Assembly: GCF_015207455.1 (NCBI RefSeq)
Contig: NZ_JADEWV010000037.1
Location: forward strand, 1-42,050
Direction: 5' to 3'
DNA length: 42,050 nt
From: Microcoleus sp. LEGE 07076
GTDB taxonomy: Bacteria > Cyanobacteriota > Cyanobacteriia > Cyanobacteriales > Microcoleaceae
How positions within the stretch are numbered: position 1 is the first letter of the stretch; each line of letters opens with the position of its first letter. Made by a program: the position numbers and the translations under genes. The notes beneath the pieces were generated by a model, which was given only the letters and a program-made list of their open reading frames with translations, was not told the DNA's origin and searched no databases. Shown here piece after piece: positions 14,905-23,613 of this stretch.

Positions 14905-16170
14905 ATGATAATAGAAGACTTTAGCCATTCATCAGATGGGGCAAAAGTTGCCCGCCGCGCTTATCAAGCTTCTTTGGATTTGGCGGTGACAAAGAGCACG
15001 GATCGCGCTGCGGGTTTGCAGGCGATGGCGGTAGCGCTAAAACGCCGACAAAATGACATTTTAGAAGCAAATACTTTGGATCTAGAAGCGAGTCGCGATA
15101 TGGCGATTCCCGAGTTGATTGTGGAGTGGCTGAAGCTGACGCCGGAACGGATCAAGACCACAGTCCAAATTCTGGAACGGTTGGGGGAAATGCCAGATCC
15201 GATCGGCAGAGTGATCAATGCTTCATATCAAGTCGATCGATGTCAGGTGTATTGTCAGTCGCTACCGCTGGGGGCGCTGGCACTAATTTACGAGGCTTTT
15301 CCTGAGTTGGGGGCGATAGCAGCAGGTTTGTGTCTCAAAAGCGCTAACAGTTTGATTCTCAAAGGTGGCAGCGAAAGCTGGCAAACTAATAGTGTAATTG
15401 GAGAGGCTTTGATGTCGGCGATCGATGATGTCGGTTTGCCGTCAGGATGTTTGCAGATATTGCCGCCGGATCGGGGCGCTTCGATCCGCGATTTGGTCAC
15501 TCAAGACCAATATCTCAATTTAATTATTCCCTACGGCAGGCCGAGTTTGGTGCAGCAGGTGGTAAGGCTGTGCACGGCACCGGTGTTGCGATCGGCAATG
15601 GGCAATTGTTATCTTTATTGGTCGCCGACTGGTAGTTTGGAAATGGTAAGGTGGATGATTTTGGACAGCCATCAAAGCGTCCCCGATCCGGTAAACGCGA
15701 TCGAGAAAGTGCTGATAGATCGCAACCAAAAGCCTTCTTCCTTAGTCAGGCTATGGAACAGTTTAAAAGAAAAAGGCTTTCAAATTAGCGGAGACGCGGA
15801 TCTTGTCGCAGATTTCCCAGAATTGAAGCTGGCTGAACCCTACGAGTGGACTCAACCATATTTAAACAAAACCATAGCGTTTAAAGTTGTCGATAGTTTA
15901 GAAATTGCGATCGGCTGGATCAACCGCTACAGCAGCGGGCACGCTGACTGCATCGCCACTGAATCTTACCTAGAAAGCCGCCAATTTGCTCTAGATGTCA
16001 ACAGCGCCTCAACTTTTATTAATGCCTCCCCTCGGTTTTGGCGCTATCAAAATCGGGGAGATGCAATATTTTTGGGAATGTCCAACCAAAAAGGTTATCG
16101 CCGGGGATTGATCGGGCTAGATACGCTGACGACAATCAAAGAAATCGTTCAAGGTAACGGACAATTTTAA
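14905..16170 (+). CDS. ProA-like protein (gamma-glutamyl phosphate reductase family) lacking the catalytic Cys
   Basis: 421 residues, full ProA length and fold: N-terminal cofactor domain, LILKGGSESWQTN, LPSGCLQIL, and a C-terminal end (STFINASPRFW, GLIGLDTLTTIKEIV) all aligning with ProA. In ProA the catalytic cysteine lies in PSTCNTVETLL-type sequence; here the equivalent is PDPVNAIEKVL, so Cys is replaced by Val. ProA normally reduces glutamyl-5-phosphate for proline synthesis; this copy should not carry out that chemistry by the known mechanism. Some cyanobacteria carry two proA-like genes, so a paralogue with another role is likely. It is second in an operon with the zinc-ribbon membrane protein. 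Confidence 0.85.
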   Translation: MIIEDFSHSSDGAKVARRAYQASLDLAVTKSTDRAAGLQAMAVALKRRQNDILEANTLDLEASRDMAIPELIVEWLKLTPERIKTTVQILERLGEMPDPIGRVINASYQVDRCQVYCQSLPLGALALIYEAFPELGAIAAGLCLKSANSLILKGGSESWQTNSVIGEALMSAIDDVGLPSGCLQILPPDRGASIRDLVTQDQYLNLIIPYGRPSLVQQVVRLCTAPVLRSAMGNCYLYWSPTGSLEMVRWMILDSHQSVPDPVNAIEKVLIDRNQKPSSLVRLWNSLKEKGFQISGDADLVADFPELKLAEPYEWTQPYLNKTIAFKVVDSLEIAIGWINRYSSGHADCIATESYLESRQFALDVNSASTFINASPRFWRYQNRGDAIFLGMSNQKGYRRGLIGLDTLTTIKEIVQGNGQF

Positions 16171-16220
16171 GGTAAGTTCGTTATGAGTTAGATCTATTCC
16201 GGTTCCACTCCTGGGGAATC

Positions 16221-16283
16221 GTTGACTGTTGACTGTTGATTGTTGACTCGATTTTATGATTCCGATGCAACCGGAAACGATAT
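16221..16283. repeat. Composite repeat: four GTTGACT heptads plus a 25-bp motif
   Basis: Heptads GTTGACT, GTTGACT, GTTGATT and GTTGACT (16221-16248) are followed 10 bp later by ATTCCGATGCAACCGGAAAC plus GATAT (16259-16283). The 25-mer is identical at 29582-29606. The same heptad-plus-25-mer pairing occurs at 9558-9613 with three substitutions. Confidence 0.85.
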
Positions 16284-16454
16284 TATTGGTTATTGGTTCA
16301 ATAAGCTGTTTGGAAACGGGATCTCCGGCTGATTTCACAAAAACATTAAATTTTTGCAGAACAGGCAAACCTGTTGCTAACAATCGTGTAATATCTCAGA
16401 TAGAATTAACTGTAGAAAGTTATTGAGTGAGATCGAAATACTCTTATCCCAAAC

Positions 16455-17600
16455 ATGAAATCCCCAAAAAACCTCAATACTCTAGACAAGACTGAAACAC
16501 CGATTTTAAGCGAAGAAACGCTAATTCACCACTCGGTATATGTTAAAAAATTGCGCCCGCTGCTGCCATCAGATGCCTTTGAACCGAATTCAAGCAAGTT
16601 AGGGTTACTTCTGATAAATATCGCGATTTTATTGTTAGGATGGGGAATTGCTGCTAATCTAGATCGCTGGTCTGTCTATTTTTTATGGCTTTATTTACCT
16701 TTAGCCGTCATCATGGGCAATAGTATCATAGTTCTGCTATTTAGCTCCCACGACTTCATGCACGGCAGCGTTCAGAAAAAGTCTCGCCTGACTTATCCGA
16801 TCGCCTTTCTGGGACTAAGTATGCTGTTTATGCCGCCTACTCAGTGGAAAAATCTGCACAACCTCGTACACCACAATAACACCAATTCCGTCGCAGATCC
16901 CGATCGCAATTACCTGTACCAGCAGCCCGACACCTGGGGGAAATGGATTCAAAATCTGTTTGTACCGTCGGTGGAAGTCAATCCGCTGTGGTTAATTGTC
17001 GGGATGGCCGGTTCCTGGTTAGTACACAATTTCCGCAATCTCACCTCGGTACTGTTCTTTAACGATAAATCTGTCGATTACGTACCGGCTGCCTTTACAG
17101 TTAGTCAGAAAGATAGAAGAACGATCGCCTTTGAATGTCTGGGAATTGTCGGAATTCACCTGAGTATATTGTTCTATCTAGAGTTTAACCCGATTAAAGT
17201 AACTCTTGCCTACATTTTGCCGATCGCGATCGGTCATGCAGGTGCAATGTTTTACATCTTCACCAACCACATGGGCTGTCGGATGACCGCCATTAATGAC
17301 CCGCTGATTAACAGTATGTCGCTGCGGGTTCCTAAAATATTTGACCTGCTGCACTTAAATTTTTCTTACCACACAGAACATCACATTTTCCCCAGCATCA
17401 ACTCAAACTATTACCCGATGGTGCAAGAGTTGTTGCAAATTCACTATCCCGGACGCATGAATTTAATTGATGCTGGTGAAGCTTGGCAATTGCTGATGCA
17501 AACACCGCGGCATTACAAAGATGAAGTCACCTTCACCGAGTCCTCTGGAACAATGGCCGTGAATTGCTCGATTGTGGAAGCATACAAAAGCCGATCTTAA
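16455..17600 (+). CDS. Membrane fatty-acid desaturase family protein
   Basis: 381 residues. The three histidine boxes of membrane di-iron desaturases are intact: HDFMH (99-103), HNLVHH (135-140) and HTEHH (306-310). Hydrophobic spans lie at ~48-68, ~75-96, ~178-192 and ~228-270. The family introduces double bonds (or hydroxyls) into acyl lipids using ferredoxin-derived electrons. The order and spacing of boxes fit an acyl-lipid desaturase, but DesA/B/C/D or a carotenoid enzyme cannot be assigned by eye. It is convergent with the lipoxygenase at 17801, whose substrate is polyunsaturated fatty acid, so a shared lipid pathway is plausible. Confidence 0.85.
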   Translation: MKSPKNLNTLDKTETPILSEETLIHHSVYVKKLRPLLPSDAFEPNSSKLGLLLINIAILLLGWGIAANLDRWSVYFLWLYLPLAVIMGNSIIVLLFSSHDFMHGSVQKKSRLTYPIAFLGLSMLFMPPTQWKNLHNLVHHNNTNSVADPDRNYLYQQPDTWGKWIQNLFVPSVEVNPLWLIVGMAGSWLVHNFRNLTSVLFFNDKSVDYVPAAFTVSQKDRRTIAFECLGIVGIHLSILFYLEFNPIKVTLAYILPIAIGHAGAMFYIFTNHMGCRMTAINDPLINSMSLRVPKIFDLLHLNFSYHTEHHIFPSINSNYYPMVQELLQIHYPGRMNLIDAGEAWQLLMQTPRHYKDEVTFTESSGTMAVNCSIVEAYKSRS

Positions 17601-17664
17601 AAACAGGATTTCGGCCCTGTTTCAGATCAAATCCTGTCTTCATCGGAATAGTAAATTCGAGTTC

Positions 17665-17711
17665 ACTGTTGACGGTTGACTGTTGAGTGTTCACCGTCAA
17701 CCGTCAACAGT
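17665..17711. repeat. 16-bp inverted repeat between convergent genes
   Basis: ACTGTTGACGGTTGAC (17665-17680) and its exact reverse complement (17696-17711) are separated by 15 nt. Both arms are GTTGAC-family heptads. It lies between the desaturase and lipoxygenase stop codons and could act as a bidirectional terminator, but no T-run follows either arm. Confidence 0.75.
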
Positions 17712-17800
17712 CAACATCATAAGGACTGTAACCGGAAATGATATCAAAAAGAGTAAAATTTATTGTGGGGCGTGCGTCCCGCCCGCCCCAAAAATAGAAC

Positions 17801-19504
17801 TTAGATGCTAATGCTATTGATCACCAAAGAAGGCTTGAGAGAAAAGTAAGGGATTACTCGTTTTTGATTGTTGGCATCAATTTTTTGTTCAGCGATATTC
17901 AAATTTTGCTGGAACTGTCTCACTAAAAATTGGATTGGCGTTGCCGCAAAAACTTCGTCGAAGCTCATGTGGTAGAGTTCTCGGAAAGATTTATCGTAAT
18001 AACCCAAACGATCGTATCGATAAGCTGCCAAAATAAACATAATTTTCAGTTGGTCAGCCGCTCGCTTGTACGGAGGAAGCAAACGTAAAATGTCCTTTGG
18101 CGTAATCACTTCGAGAGTCCCAGAAGCGGTAATTTTGGGAATGTCCCGGTAGGCAGCCAAGGGCATATTGGCAGCAAAAGCCATGTATTCGTACTGGGGA
18201 AAATTGACGGCTGAATGCTGCGGGCCGCAGGTAAAAATTACAGTTGTGACAATTGCAATTAATTGTTCAACTGTGTCAATTTTGCTGGGCATTCCTTTGA
18301 CTTTACCGCCTGTCTCAGAGGCTAATTCTTGAGCCCAGGTTTGCAGTTCCACATCTTGAACGATCGCCTCATCCGTCGGATAAAAGTATTTGAGATAGCC
18401 CGATGCAAAGGTTTCGATCGCATCCCAAAGCAGCAACCCATCATCTCGGTAAGGATAGTGAGGCAGTTGATTTGGATCGTCCATTCCCCGATTTTTCAGT
18501 TCGGCGGGCAAGGCAAATCGATCGAGACTCCACGTACTGCACGCCTCTCTAGACAGTTCCATTGTCTCCGCCAAGGTGCCGCCTAGCAATTCATCGACGG
18601 GCCCGCCGGGAGCGATCAAAGAAGAACGCGCCAGCTCGTTGTTGATCAACATAAACCGAAAGTGCGGTTTCAGCAGCAGGCTGAGCGGGTGATTTTGAGC
18701 TAACTGTCGGGCGGTGACGATCGCAATTGGTTCCATAACCAGATGAGTTCGACCTAAATGCGAGCTCATTTCGTGGTGATTGGCATCTGCCACTTGCACG
18801 CAGAGTTTCGCAAACAGCCAATCGACAGGAGGATCTAATGGAGTGTAGACATGGCTGCCAGGGTTCGGATCTAGTTGGATAGCAATAGGTGTCATTTCAC
18901 CGAGATCGCGGACTCCCGTCCACCGCCAAGCGAAAAAAGCCAGCGGTTTCGGCAAGTATTTTCTGCCTTTTTCGTAGGTTCCACCTCCCACGAGAGCAGG
19001 CGCGCGATAGTGTTCGTCAGTACCCGTGTAATCGGCAATGTAAATGTTGTTTTTCTGCAACTCTCGGCGCAAATCGAATAACGGGTGCAAATTAGAAATA
19101 TCCGCCAGTATTTGTGTCCGAGGATCGCTCGCATCTAAGAGGCGAAGCACCATCGGATTTGCTCCAGACAGGCGCTGTTCTGCAAAAGAGCGATCGGTTT
19201 GGTAAATTTTGGCAACAGCAGGTAGCGGCAGCCGAGTAAAAAAGTCTTCATAGTCTTGGAGTTCGTCGAGAGGATCGAAAAAAGTTCTCGAATCGGCTGC
19301 CAGCATATTTGCTGGAAGTTCCGATGTTGCTAATATCCGCTCTCCAATATACTTGCTCGAAAAGTTCTCGACTGCTGGCACATTTTTCAATAATGCCAAA
19401 GGTGATAAACTCTCATAGTCAAACTGATAAGCTTTTTGCTGGCGATGCAAGTAATCTTTGCGCTTTTCTTGGTTCGGATCGTCTTGAGGAAGGAAAGGTT
19501 TCAT
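17801..19504 (-). CDS. Lipoxygenase
   Basis: 567 residues, a minimal lipoxygenase without an N-terminal PLAT domain. It inserts O2 into polyunsaturated fatty acids to give hydroperoxides. Iron ligands by family pattern: H244 and H249 (ANHHEMSSH), H430 and N434 (CGPQHSAVNFPQY) and the C-terminal carboxylate of I567 (ends NSISI), all present. RTHLVMEP follows the first pair, as in other lipoxygenases. No signal peptide or membrane segment, so soluble. The start ATG at 19504 follows a short AT-rich leader. Regiospecificity (9- or 13-) cannot be read from this. It lies between a desaturase and a cyclopropane-synthase-like methyltransferase. Confidence 0.95.
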   Translation of the reverse strand: MKPFLPQDDPNQEKRKDYLHRQQKAYQFDYESLSPLALLKNVPAVENFSSKYIGERILATSELPANMLAADSRTFFDPLDELQDYEDFFTRLPLPAVAKIYQTDRSFAEQRLSGANPMVLRLLDASDPRTQILADISNLHPLFDLRRELQKNNIYIADYTGTDEHYRAPALVGGGTYEKGRKYLPKPLAFFAWRWTGVRDLGEMTPIAIQLDPNPGSHVYTPLDPPVDWLFAKLCVQVADANHHEMSSHLGRTHLVMEPIAIVTARQLAQNHPLSLLLKPHFRFMLINNELARSSLIAPGGPVDELLGGTLAETMELSREACSTWSLDRFALPAELKNRGMDDPNQLPHYPYRDDGLLLWDAIETFASGYLKYFYPTDEAIVQDVELQTWAQELASETGGKVKGMPSKIDTVEQLIAIVTTVIFTCGPQHSAVNFPQYEYMAFAANMPLAAYRDIPKITASGTLEVITPKDILRLLPPYKRAADQLKIMFILAAYRYDRLGYYDKSFRELYHMSFDEVFAATPIQFLVRQFQQNLNIAEQKIDANNQKRVIPYFSLKPSLVINSISI

Positions 19505-19997
19505 CTTGTTTGCCTACTGTCTAAAATCAGCTTTTTTTGGGGAGTAAAATATCATAGATAATCACTACCAATAAAGGATGGAATTAAAAAAGTATTGTCC
19601 GCCTATGTTCAGGTTTGATATCAACCTTATTCGCCGAGCAATAATTCTATTCAGGACGTTTTTAAATTTAGAGAAATTTCTCAAAAAAATGCAACAGTTC
19701 TCGATCGCCCTAAGTCCACATAGGGCGATTTCATTCTTCTGAAACCCGCCAGAGACTTAAGTCCCTGGCTGATAGCACAAGTCGTCTCAAGACGACTGAA
19801 AGAGTAAAAGTATTTCGATCGCTCCAGGACGCATTCCGCACCTTACCACTATAGGTAGTGTAAAAATAGAAGGAATGCAGCGTAAGTCCTGTAATTGATA
19901 GTCCTGTTTAGAGGACTTGAGCTTTGAGACAGGGACTTAAGTCCCTGTCGGACTGGGGCGAGTGACAGAGTGAATCAGACATAGCTAATCTCAGCGA
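19505..19997. other. 493-bp intergenic region with GGACTTAAGTCC palindromes
   Basis: Near-palindrome at 19748-19769, a GTCGTC/GACGAC stem near 19781-19796, and a perfect 22-bp palindrome at 19928-19949 (GACAGGGACTTAAGTCCCTGTC has one extra pair at each end). A fragment at 19898-19921 is related. Similar GGACTT/AAGTCC hairpins are at 24858-24959 and near 290. The first ~170 bp must contain the lipoxygenase promoter; nothing certain is seen. Confidence 0.65.
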
Positions 19998-21134
19998 TCA
20001 GGAACGAACCATTAAATATTGGCCGTTGCCGTTATATTCGCCGTCACAACTAGCGAAATTAGCCACAAACCAAATCAAATAAAACCGCCAGATTCGCCGA
20101 AATTTAGCATAGTCGATGTCGCCGTAGTCTAAATCTTTGACTGTCGCCTGAGAATCGTCAAAATTTTTCAGCCAGTTAGCAAAGGTTGTGGAGTAATTGT
20201 ATCCGTTGAGATACCATCTTTGAATGGTTTTGAGGTCTTTGTTGTAGCTGGGAACGGCATCGTATTTCCAGTAACGACCGTGGGGAAAAATGTATTTGTG
20301 GGTGAAAACGCTGGATATGTTGTTGGGAGTGCGGACGGTGATGATGTGAATGAAAACTTTGCCGTTATCCTTGAGAAAAGATGCCAGCTTTTGGAAAGCC
20401 TTGGTTAAATTACCGACATGACAAAAAACTCCGATAGACAAAATCTTATCAAATTTTGTCTCGAATTTTGCATCGTTCAAATCGCCTTCAAACAGAGTAA
20501 ATCGACCGGAAGTAAGGTAGCTTTCGGTGTCTTGCATCTTCTGACGCATATACTCGCATTGGTGGTGGCTGAGGTTAATTCCGGTAAACTTGACATTGGG
20601 GAATTTGGCAAGAATGTAGTTTGGAACGCAGCCCCAACCGCAGCCAAAGTCTAAAATATTGTCGCCATCTTGAATGTCTAGCTTCTCAATGACATCATCA
20701 ATCATTTGCATCTGGGATTGTTCGAGGTTGGTGGCTCCTTTTTCCCACAGTCCCATGCTGTATTTGGGATAGATGAGTTTCGAGTCACCTAACATGGGAT
20801 TCAGCATTGCTTGAGGCAAGTCGTACTGAATTTTCATTAAATCGCGCGGCCCTTCAGCGGTACGATCTGTTTCTGTTAGTACCCATTCGTAGGGTGCGAG
20901 GAGGGAGGGAAAATACTTAAAAAAGACAGGCATACAGGTATCAAAAAGCGATCGCAAGACAGCATCTGGTACTTCTAATCCGTTGATGTAAGACTCTGCT
21001 ACTGCCATTTGTACGGCGTTTACCGTACTGACTGCGAGGCGGGTTGCTCGGTAGGCGATCGGACTTTTGGTATGGATATTTCCGATCAGCGGGATGTGAT
21101 GTTCGATGTTTTGTAGGGCAGTTGATGAACTCAT
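19998..21134 (-). CDS. Cyclopropane-fatty-acid-synthase-like SAM methyltransferase
   Basis: 378 residues. The N-terminal ~100 residues are helical. The CFA-synthase signature then appears: KYSMGLWEKGATNLEQSQMQMI, motif I ILDFGCGWGCVPNYI, the LSHHQCEYMRQK strand, a FEGDLND acidic loop and SIGVFCHVGN. The family methylates double bonds of phospholipid acyl chains to cyclopropane or methyl-branched products, but plant coclaurine N-methyltransferases share it, so the substrate is open. The length matches. The presence of a desaturase and a lipoxygenase in the preceding 4.7 kb favours a lipid substrate. Same strand as the lipoxygenase but 493 bp upstream, so co-transcription is uncertain. Confidence 0.85.
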   Translation of the reverse strand: MSSSTALQNIEHHIPLIGNIHTKSPIAYRATRLAVSTVNAVQMAVAESYINGLEVPDAVLRSLFDTCMPVFFKYFPSLLAPYEWVLTETDRTAEGPRDLMKIQYDLPQAMLNPMLGDSKLIYPKYSMGLWEKGATNLEQSQMQMIDDVIEKLDIQDGDNILDFGCGWGCVPNYILAKFPNVKFTGINLSHHQCEYMRQKMQDTESYLTSGRFTLFEGDLNDAKFETKFDKILSIGVFCHVGNLTKAFQKLASFLKDNGKVFIHIITVRTPNNISSVFTHKYIFPHGRYWKYDAVPSYNKDLKTIQRWYLNGYNYSTTFANWLKNFDDSQATVKDLDYGDIDYAKFRRIWRFYLIWFVANFASCDGEYNGNGQYLMVRS

Positions 21135-21631
21135 GTTTATATTGGTTTTAAAGATGCTGCTATTCTATCTCAATAAAATCAAGTTTTTTTCCGGCAAAAA
21201 AGCCCAAACTCTTGCTAAGTCAGCCTTACACCATACAAGCCTGCCATATCATTAAGATATATAACTAAATCATCAGATTAGAAAACGAATTTATGAGGCT
21301 TTCAGCTTCTTTGAAACTATTAAAAATAATGTCGTTTTTTAAATAAAAGTAACGCTCCACAAGAGAACACCCAAAACCCGACTTTTTTAAGAAGTCGAGA
21401 CTCTAAGGCGATTGGGTGAATTACTGAATTCTTTAATCTAAAATCGATTTTATCTTCCAATTCGATCGTCAGTTTGGTGGTTAATCTCGGAAAACGAGAG
21501 AAAATCCTGATACAGTTAGGGAATCAGGGTATATAGAAAAGAGTTTGAGAAACCGGGTTTACGATCGCACTCGTTGATTGCAATAACAGATGTCCGCGAG
21601 ATTTCTCGCTAATTAGCTAGACGCGCCCCCT
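21135..21631. other. 497-bp divergent intergenic region
   Basis: Lies between the divergent methyltransferase and cyclase genes, so both promoters should be here. I see a short hairpin around 21376-21394 (CGACTT/AAGTCG) and an AAACCGGGTTT fragment at 21551 related to the 25002 repeat. Nothing else is recognisable. Confidence 0.45.
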
Positions 21632-22669
21632 ATGCCGCACATTCACTATCTGCCGGACGATCGCACGATCGAGGTAGACGATGACGATATAATTCTGGAA
21701 GCTTCGCTGGGTGCCGGCATTCCCCACACCCACATCTGTGGCGGTAGCGCCCGATGTTCGACTTGTCGCGTCTTGATTGTCGAAGGTTTGGAATTTTGCT
21801 CTCCCCGCACCTGGCCAGAAGAGGAATTAGCTAAAAAATTGCGCTTAGAACCGGAAATTAGGCTGGCTTGTCAGACACAGATTGCTGGCGGGAAGGTGAT
21901 TTTGCGGAGATTGGCGATCGATTCTGAAGACTTGGAAACATTTAACGAGCAAATGGCGGGAAATTCCGCTATCAATACTCTCAGCAAAGAGAAGAAAATT
22001 GCAATTTTGTTTTCCGATATTCGAGGGTTTACACCTTTTGCAGAATCGCTGCTACCCTACGATGTAATTTATGTTTTGAACCGCTATTTTCAGAAAATGG
22101 GTTGTGTTATCAACCGCAACGGAGGGATGATCAATAATTATATGGGAGACGGTTTCATGGCGCTGTTTGGGTTGGAAAACTCAGACAAAGCAGCGGAACA
22201 AGCAGTGAGGGCTGGAGTCCAGATGCTGGAGGAATTAGAGAAACTCAATCCCTATTTTGAGACTTTATACCGTCACCGATTGCGGATTGGAATTGGGATT
22301 CACTGCGGTTTGGCAGTTGTGGGGAATTTGGGCGCGTCGAACAGTCAGAAAGTGACGGCGATCGGAGATGCGGTGAATTTGGCCAGCCGGATTGAGGCTG
22401 CTAACAAGCAAGTGGGAACGAGTTTGTTGATTTCCCAGGAGACTTATCAGGAAGTCAAGGAATTGGCGATCGTCAATCAATGCGTATCAGTTAAAATTCC
22501 GGGAAAGAGCGGCGAATATCCGCTTTATGAAGTAGTCGGAATGCCGCCGCCCGTGGAAATAGAAGATTTATCTGAGGTAAGAAAAGTTTCAATCTGGCAA
22601 AATTTTGTAAATAAGTTACGGGCTTTGTCTGCTGCGGTGTACAATTGGATTAGGAAAATTTGGAGTTAA
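21632..22669 (+). CDS. Class III nucleotidyl cyclase with N-terminal [2Fe-2S] ferredoxin domain
   Basis: 345 residues. Residues 1-95 form a ferredoxin domain with Cys36, Cys42, Cys45 and Cys80 (C-x5-C-x2-C-x34-C, closer to adrenodoxin-type spacing). Residues ~115-285 are the class III cyclase catalytic domain with metal-binding D129 (FSDIRGFT) and D173 (NNYMGDG), and TAIGDAVNLASRIE with the transition-state Asn/Arg. It probably makes cAMP from ATP; cGMP is not excluded. The basic C-terminal ~50 residues contain no membrane span. An iron-sulfur sensor suggests redox control of second-messenger synthesis. It stands alone between divergent repeats. Confidence 0.92.
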   Translation: MPHIHYLPDDRTIEVDDDDIILEASLGAGIPHTHICGGSARCSTCRVLIVEGLEFCSPRTWPEEELAKKLRLEPEIRLACQTQIAGGKVILRRLAIDSEDLETFNEQMAGNSAINTLSKEKKIAILFSDIRGFTPFAESLLPYDVIYVLNRYFQKMGCVINRNGGMINNYMGDGFMALFGLENSDKAAEQAVRAGVQMLEELEKLNPYFETLYRHRLRIGIGIHCGLAVVGNLGASNSQKVTAIGDAVNLASRIEAANKQVGTSLLISQETYQEVKELAIVNQCVSVKIPGKSGEYPLYEVVGMPPPVEIEDLSEVRKVSIWQNFVNKLRALSAAVYNWIRKIWS

Positions 22670-22771
22670 AAGTCACGCACTACTTTTTCTCCTCATTAGG
22701 ACTAAAGCAAGTCATGGTTTTCCTCCTGAAAGAAAGGTGTTATACTCAATCTGTCTGCTTGTCATAAAATC

Positions 22772-23152
22772 ATGAATAACGAGCAACTTGATGAACTCAA
22801 GCAGATTGGTAGAAAATATAGAAACTTTCAATGTATTTCCTGTTCTCAAGCCATCCAAAGTTACTTGACTAAACAGGAAATTAAGGGTAAGATAATAAGA
22901 ATTAGCACAGTCCCCGACAGGCTGCCATTTTCAATTATTACCAATCCAGTAGGGAGCGATCGCCAAATCTCCACAAATGGTTTTCATCAAGGTGTGCTTG
23001 TCGAGATGCCCACAGAATTAGGAACACTTGAAACAGTGTTCGATAACCTATATCCTAATGGAATCCCTAAAGATGATTGGCTCAAGAGTTTTGGCGGGCC
23101 TCTTGTAGAAGATTTTAATGGAGAGTTTGTAGTGACACAAACAGAGTTTTAA
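22772..23152 (+). CDS. Papain-fold toxin domain protein (solitary)
   Basis: 126 residues, essentially one domain. FQCISCSQAIQSYL (Cys21/Cys24 at a helix start), STNGFHQGV (His72) and ETVFDN (Asp91) fit the Cys-His-Asp arrangement of papain-fold toxin domains found at the C-terminus of polymorphic secreted toxins. Here there is no delivery or secretion domain and no signal peptide. The next gene, 44 bp downstream on the same strand, looks like a matching immunity protein. The pair is AT-richer than its neighbours, suggesting transfer. Catalytic assignment is by pattern only. Could be a cytoplasmic protease/deamidase or an orphan toxin module. Confidence 0.7.
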   Translation: MNNEQLDELKQIGRKYRNFQCISCSQAIQSYLTKQEIKGKIIRISTVPDRLPFSIITNPVGSDRQISTNGFHQGVLVEMPTELGTLETVFDNLYPNGIPKDDWLKSFGGPLVEDFNGEFVVTQTEF

Positions 23153-23196
23153 TAGACACAGACATTTTTTGATAATTTATTCAACGGATAGTCTAT

Positions 23197-23565
23197 ATGG
23201 ATAATCTCTCCGATATTCTCAACAAAATCAAGAATAAACCTTCAGTGTATTTGGGCAAACCGTCAATTAGTTGTCTTCAGGCTTTTTTGTCTGGATATAA
23301 TGTGGCACAGTACCAGCTTGGCGTACCTCTAAAACAGGAAAATCCTCTAGATGGATTTCAAGATTGGATACAGAAAAAATTTAATATTGACTCATCTCAA
23401 TCATGGGCGAATATAATTCTATTCTTTTCTCAAGATGAGAGAGATGCGCTCGATATTTTTTTTCAGCTATTTGAAGAATTTTGTCAAAGTAAGGTGCAAA
23501 ATGCACGCTCTACAACTGCAACTAACTCTTTAACTGGTTCCCAGGCAATCAATATCGCTAATTAA
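23197..23565 (+). CDS. Probable immunity protein of the papain-fold toxin
   Basis: 122 residues, acidic and soluble. It opens LSDILNKIKNKPSVYLGKPSI, a KxxPxxYLG..S pattern seen in immunity-type proteins encoded next to polymorphic toxins. It continues with LSGYNVAQYQL, FQDWIQKKFNI, SQSWANIILFFS and DERDALDIFFQLFEEF. The C-terminal ~20 residues are low-complexity Ser/Thr/Asn. Position (44 bp after the toxin) is the main functional evidence, and the immunity role is an inference. Confidence 0.6.
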   Translation: MDNLSDILNKIKNKPSVYLGKPSISCLQAFLSGYNVAQYQLGVPLKQENPLDGFQDWIQKKFNIDSSQSWANIILFFSQDERDALDIFFQLFEEFCQSKVQNARSTTATNSLTGSQAINIAN

Positions 23566-23613
23566 ACTGCTCAAACAATTGCAAATGAAACTCTGAATCT
23601 AACTTCACAATTC

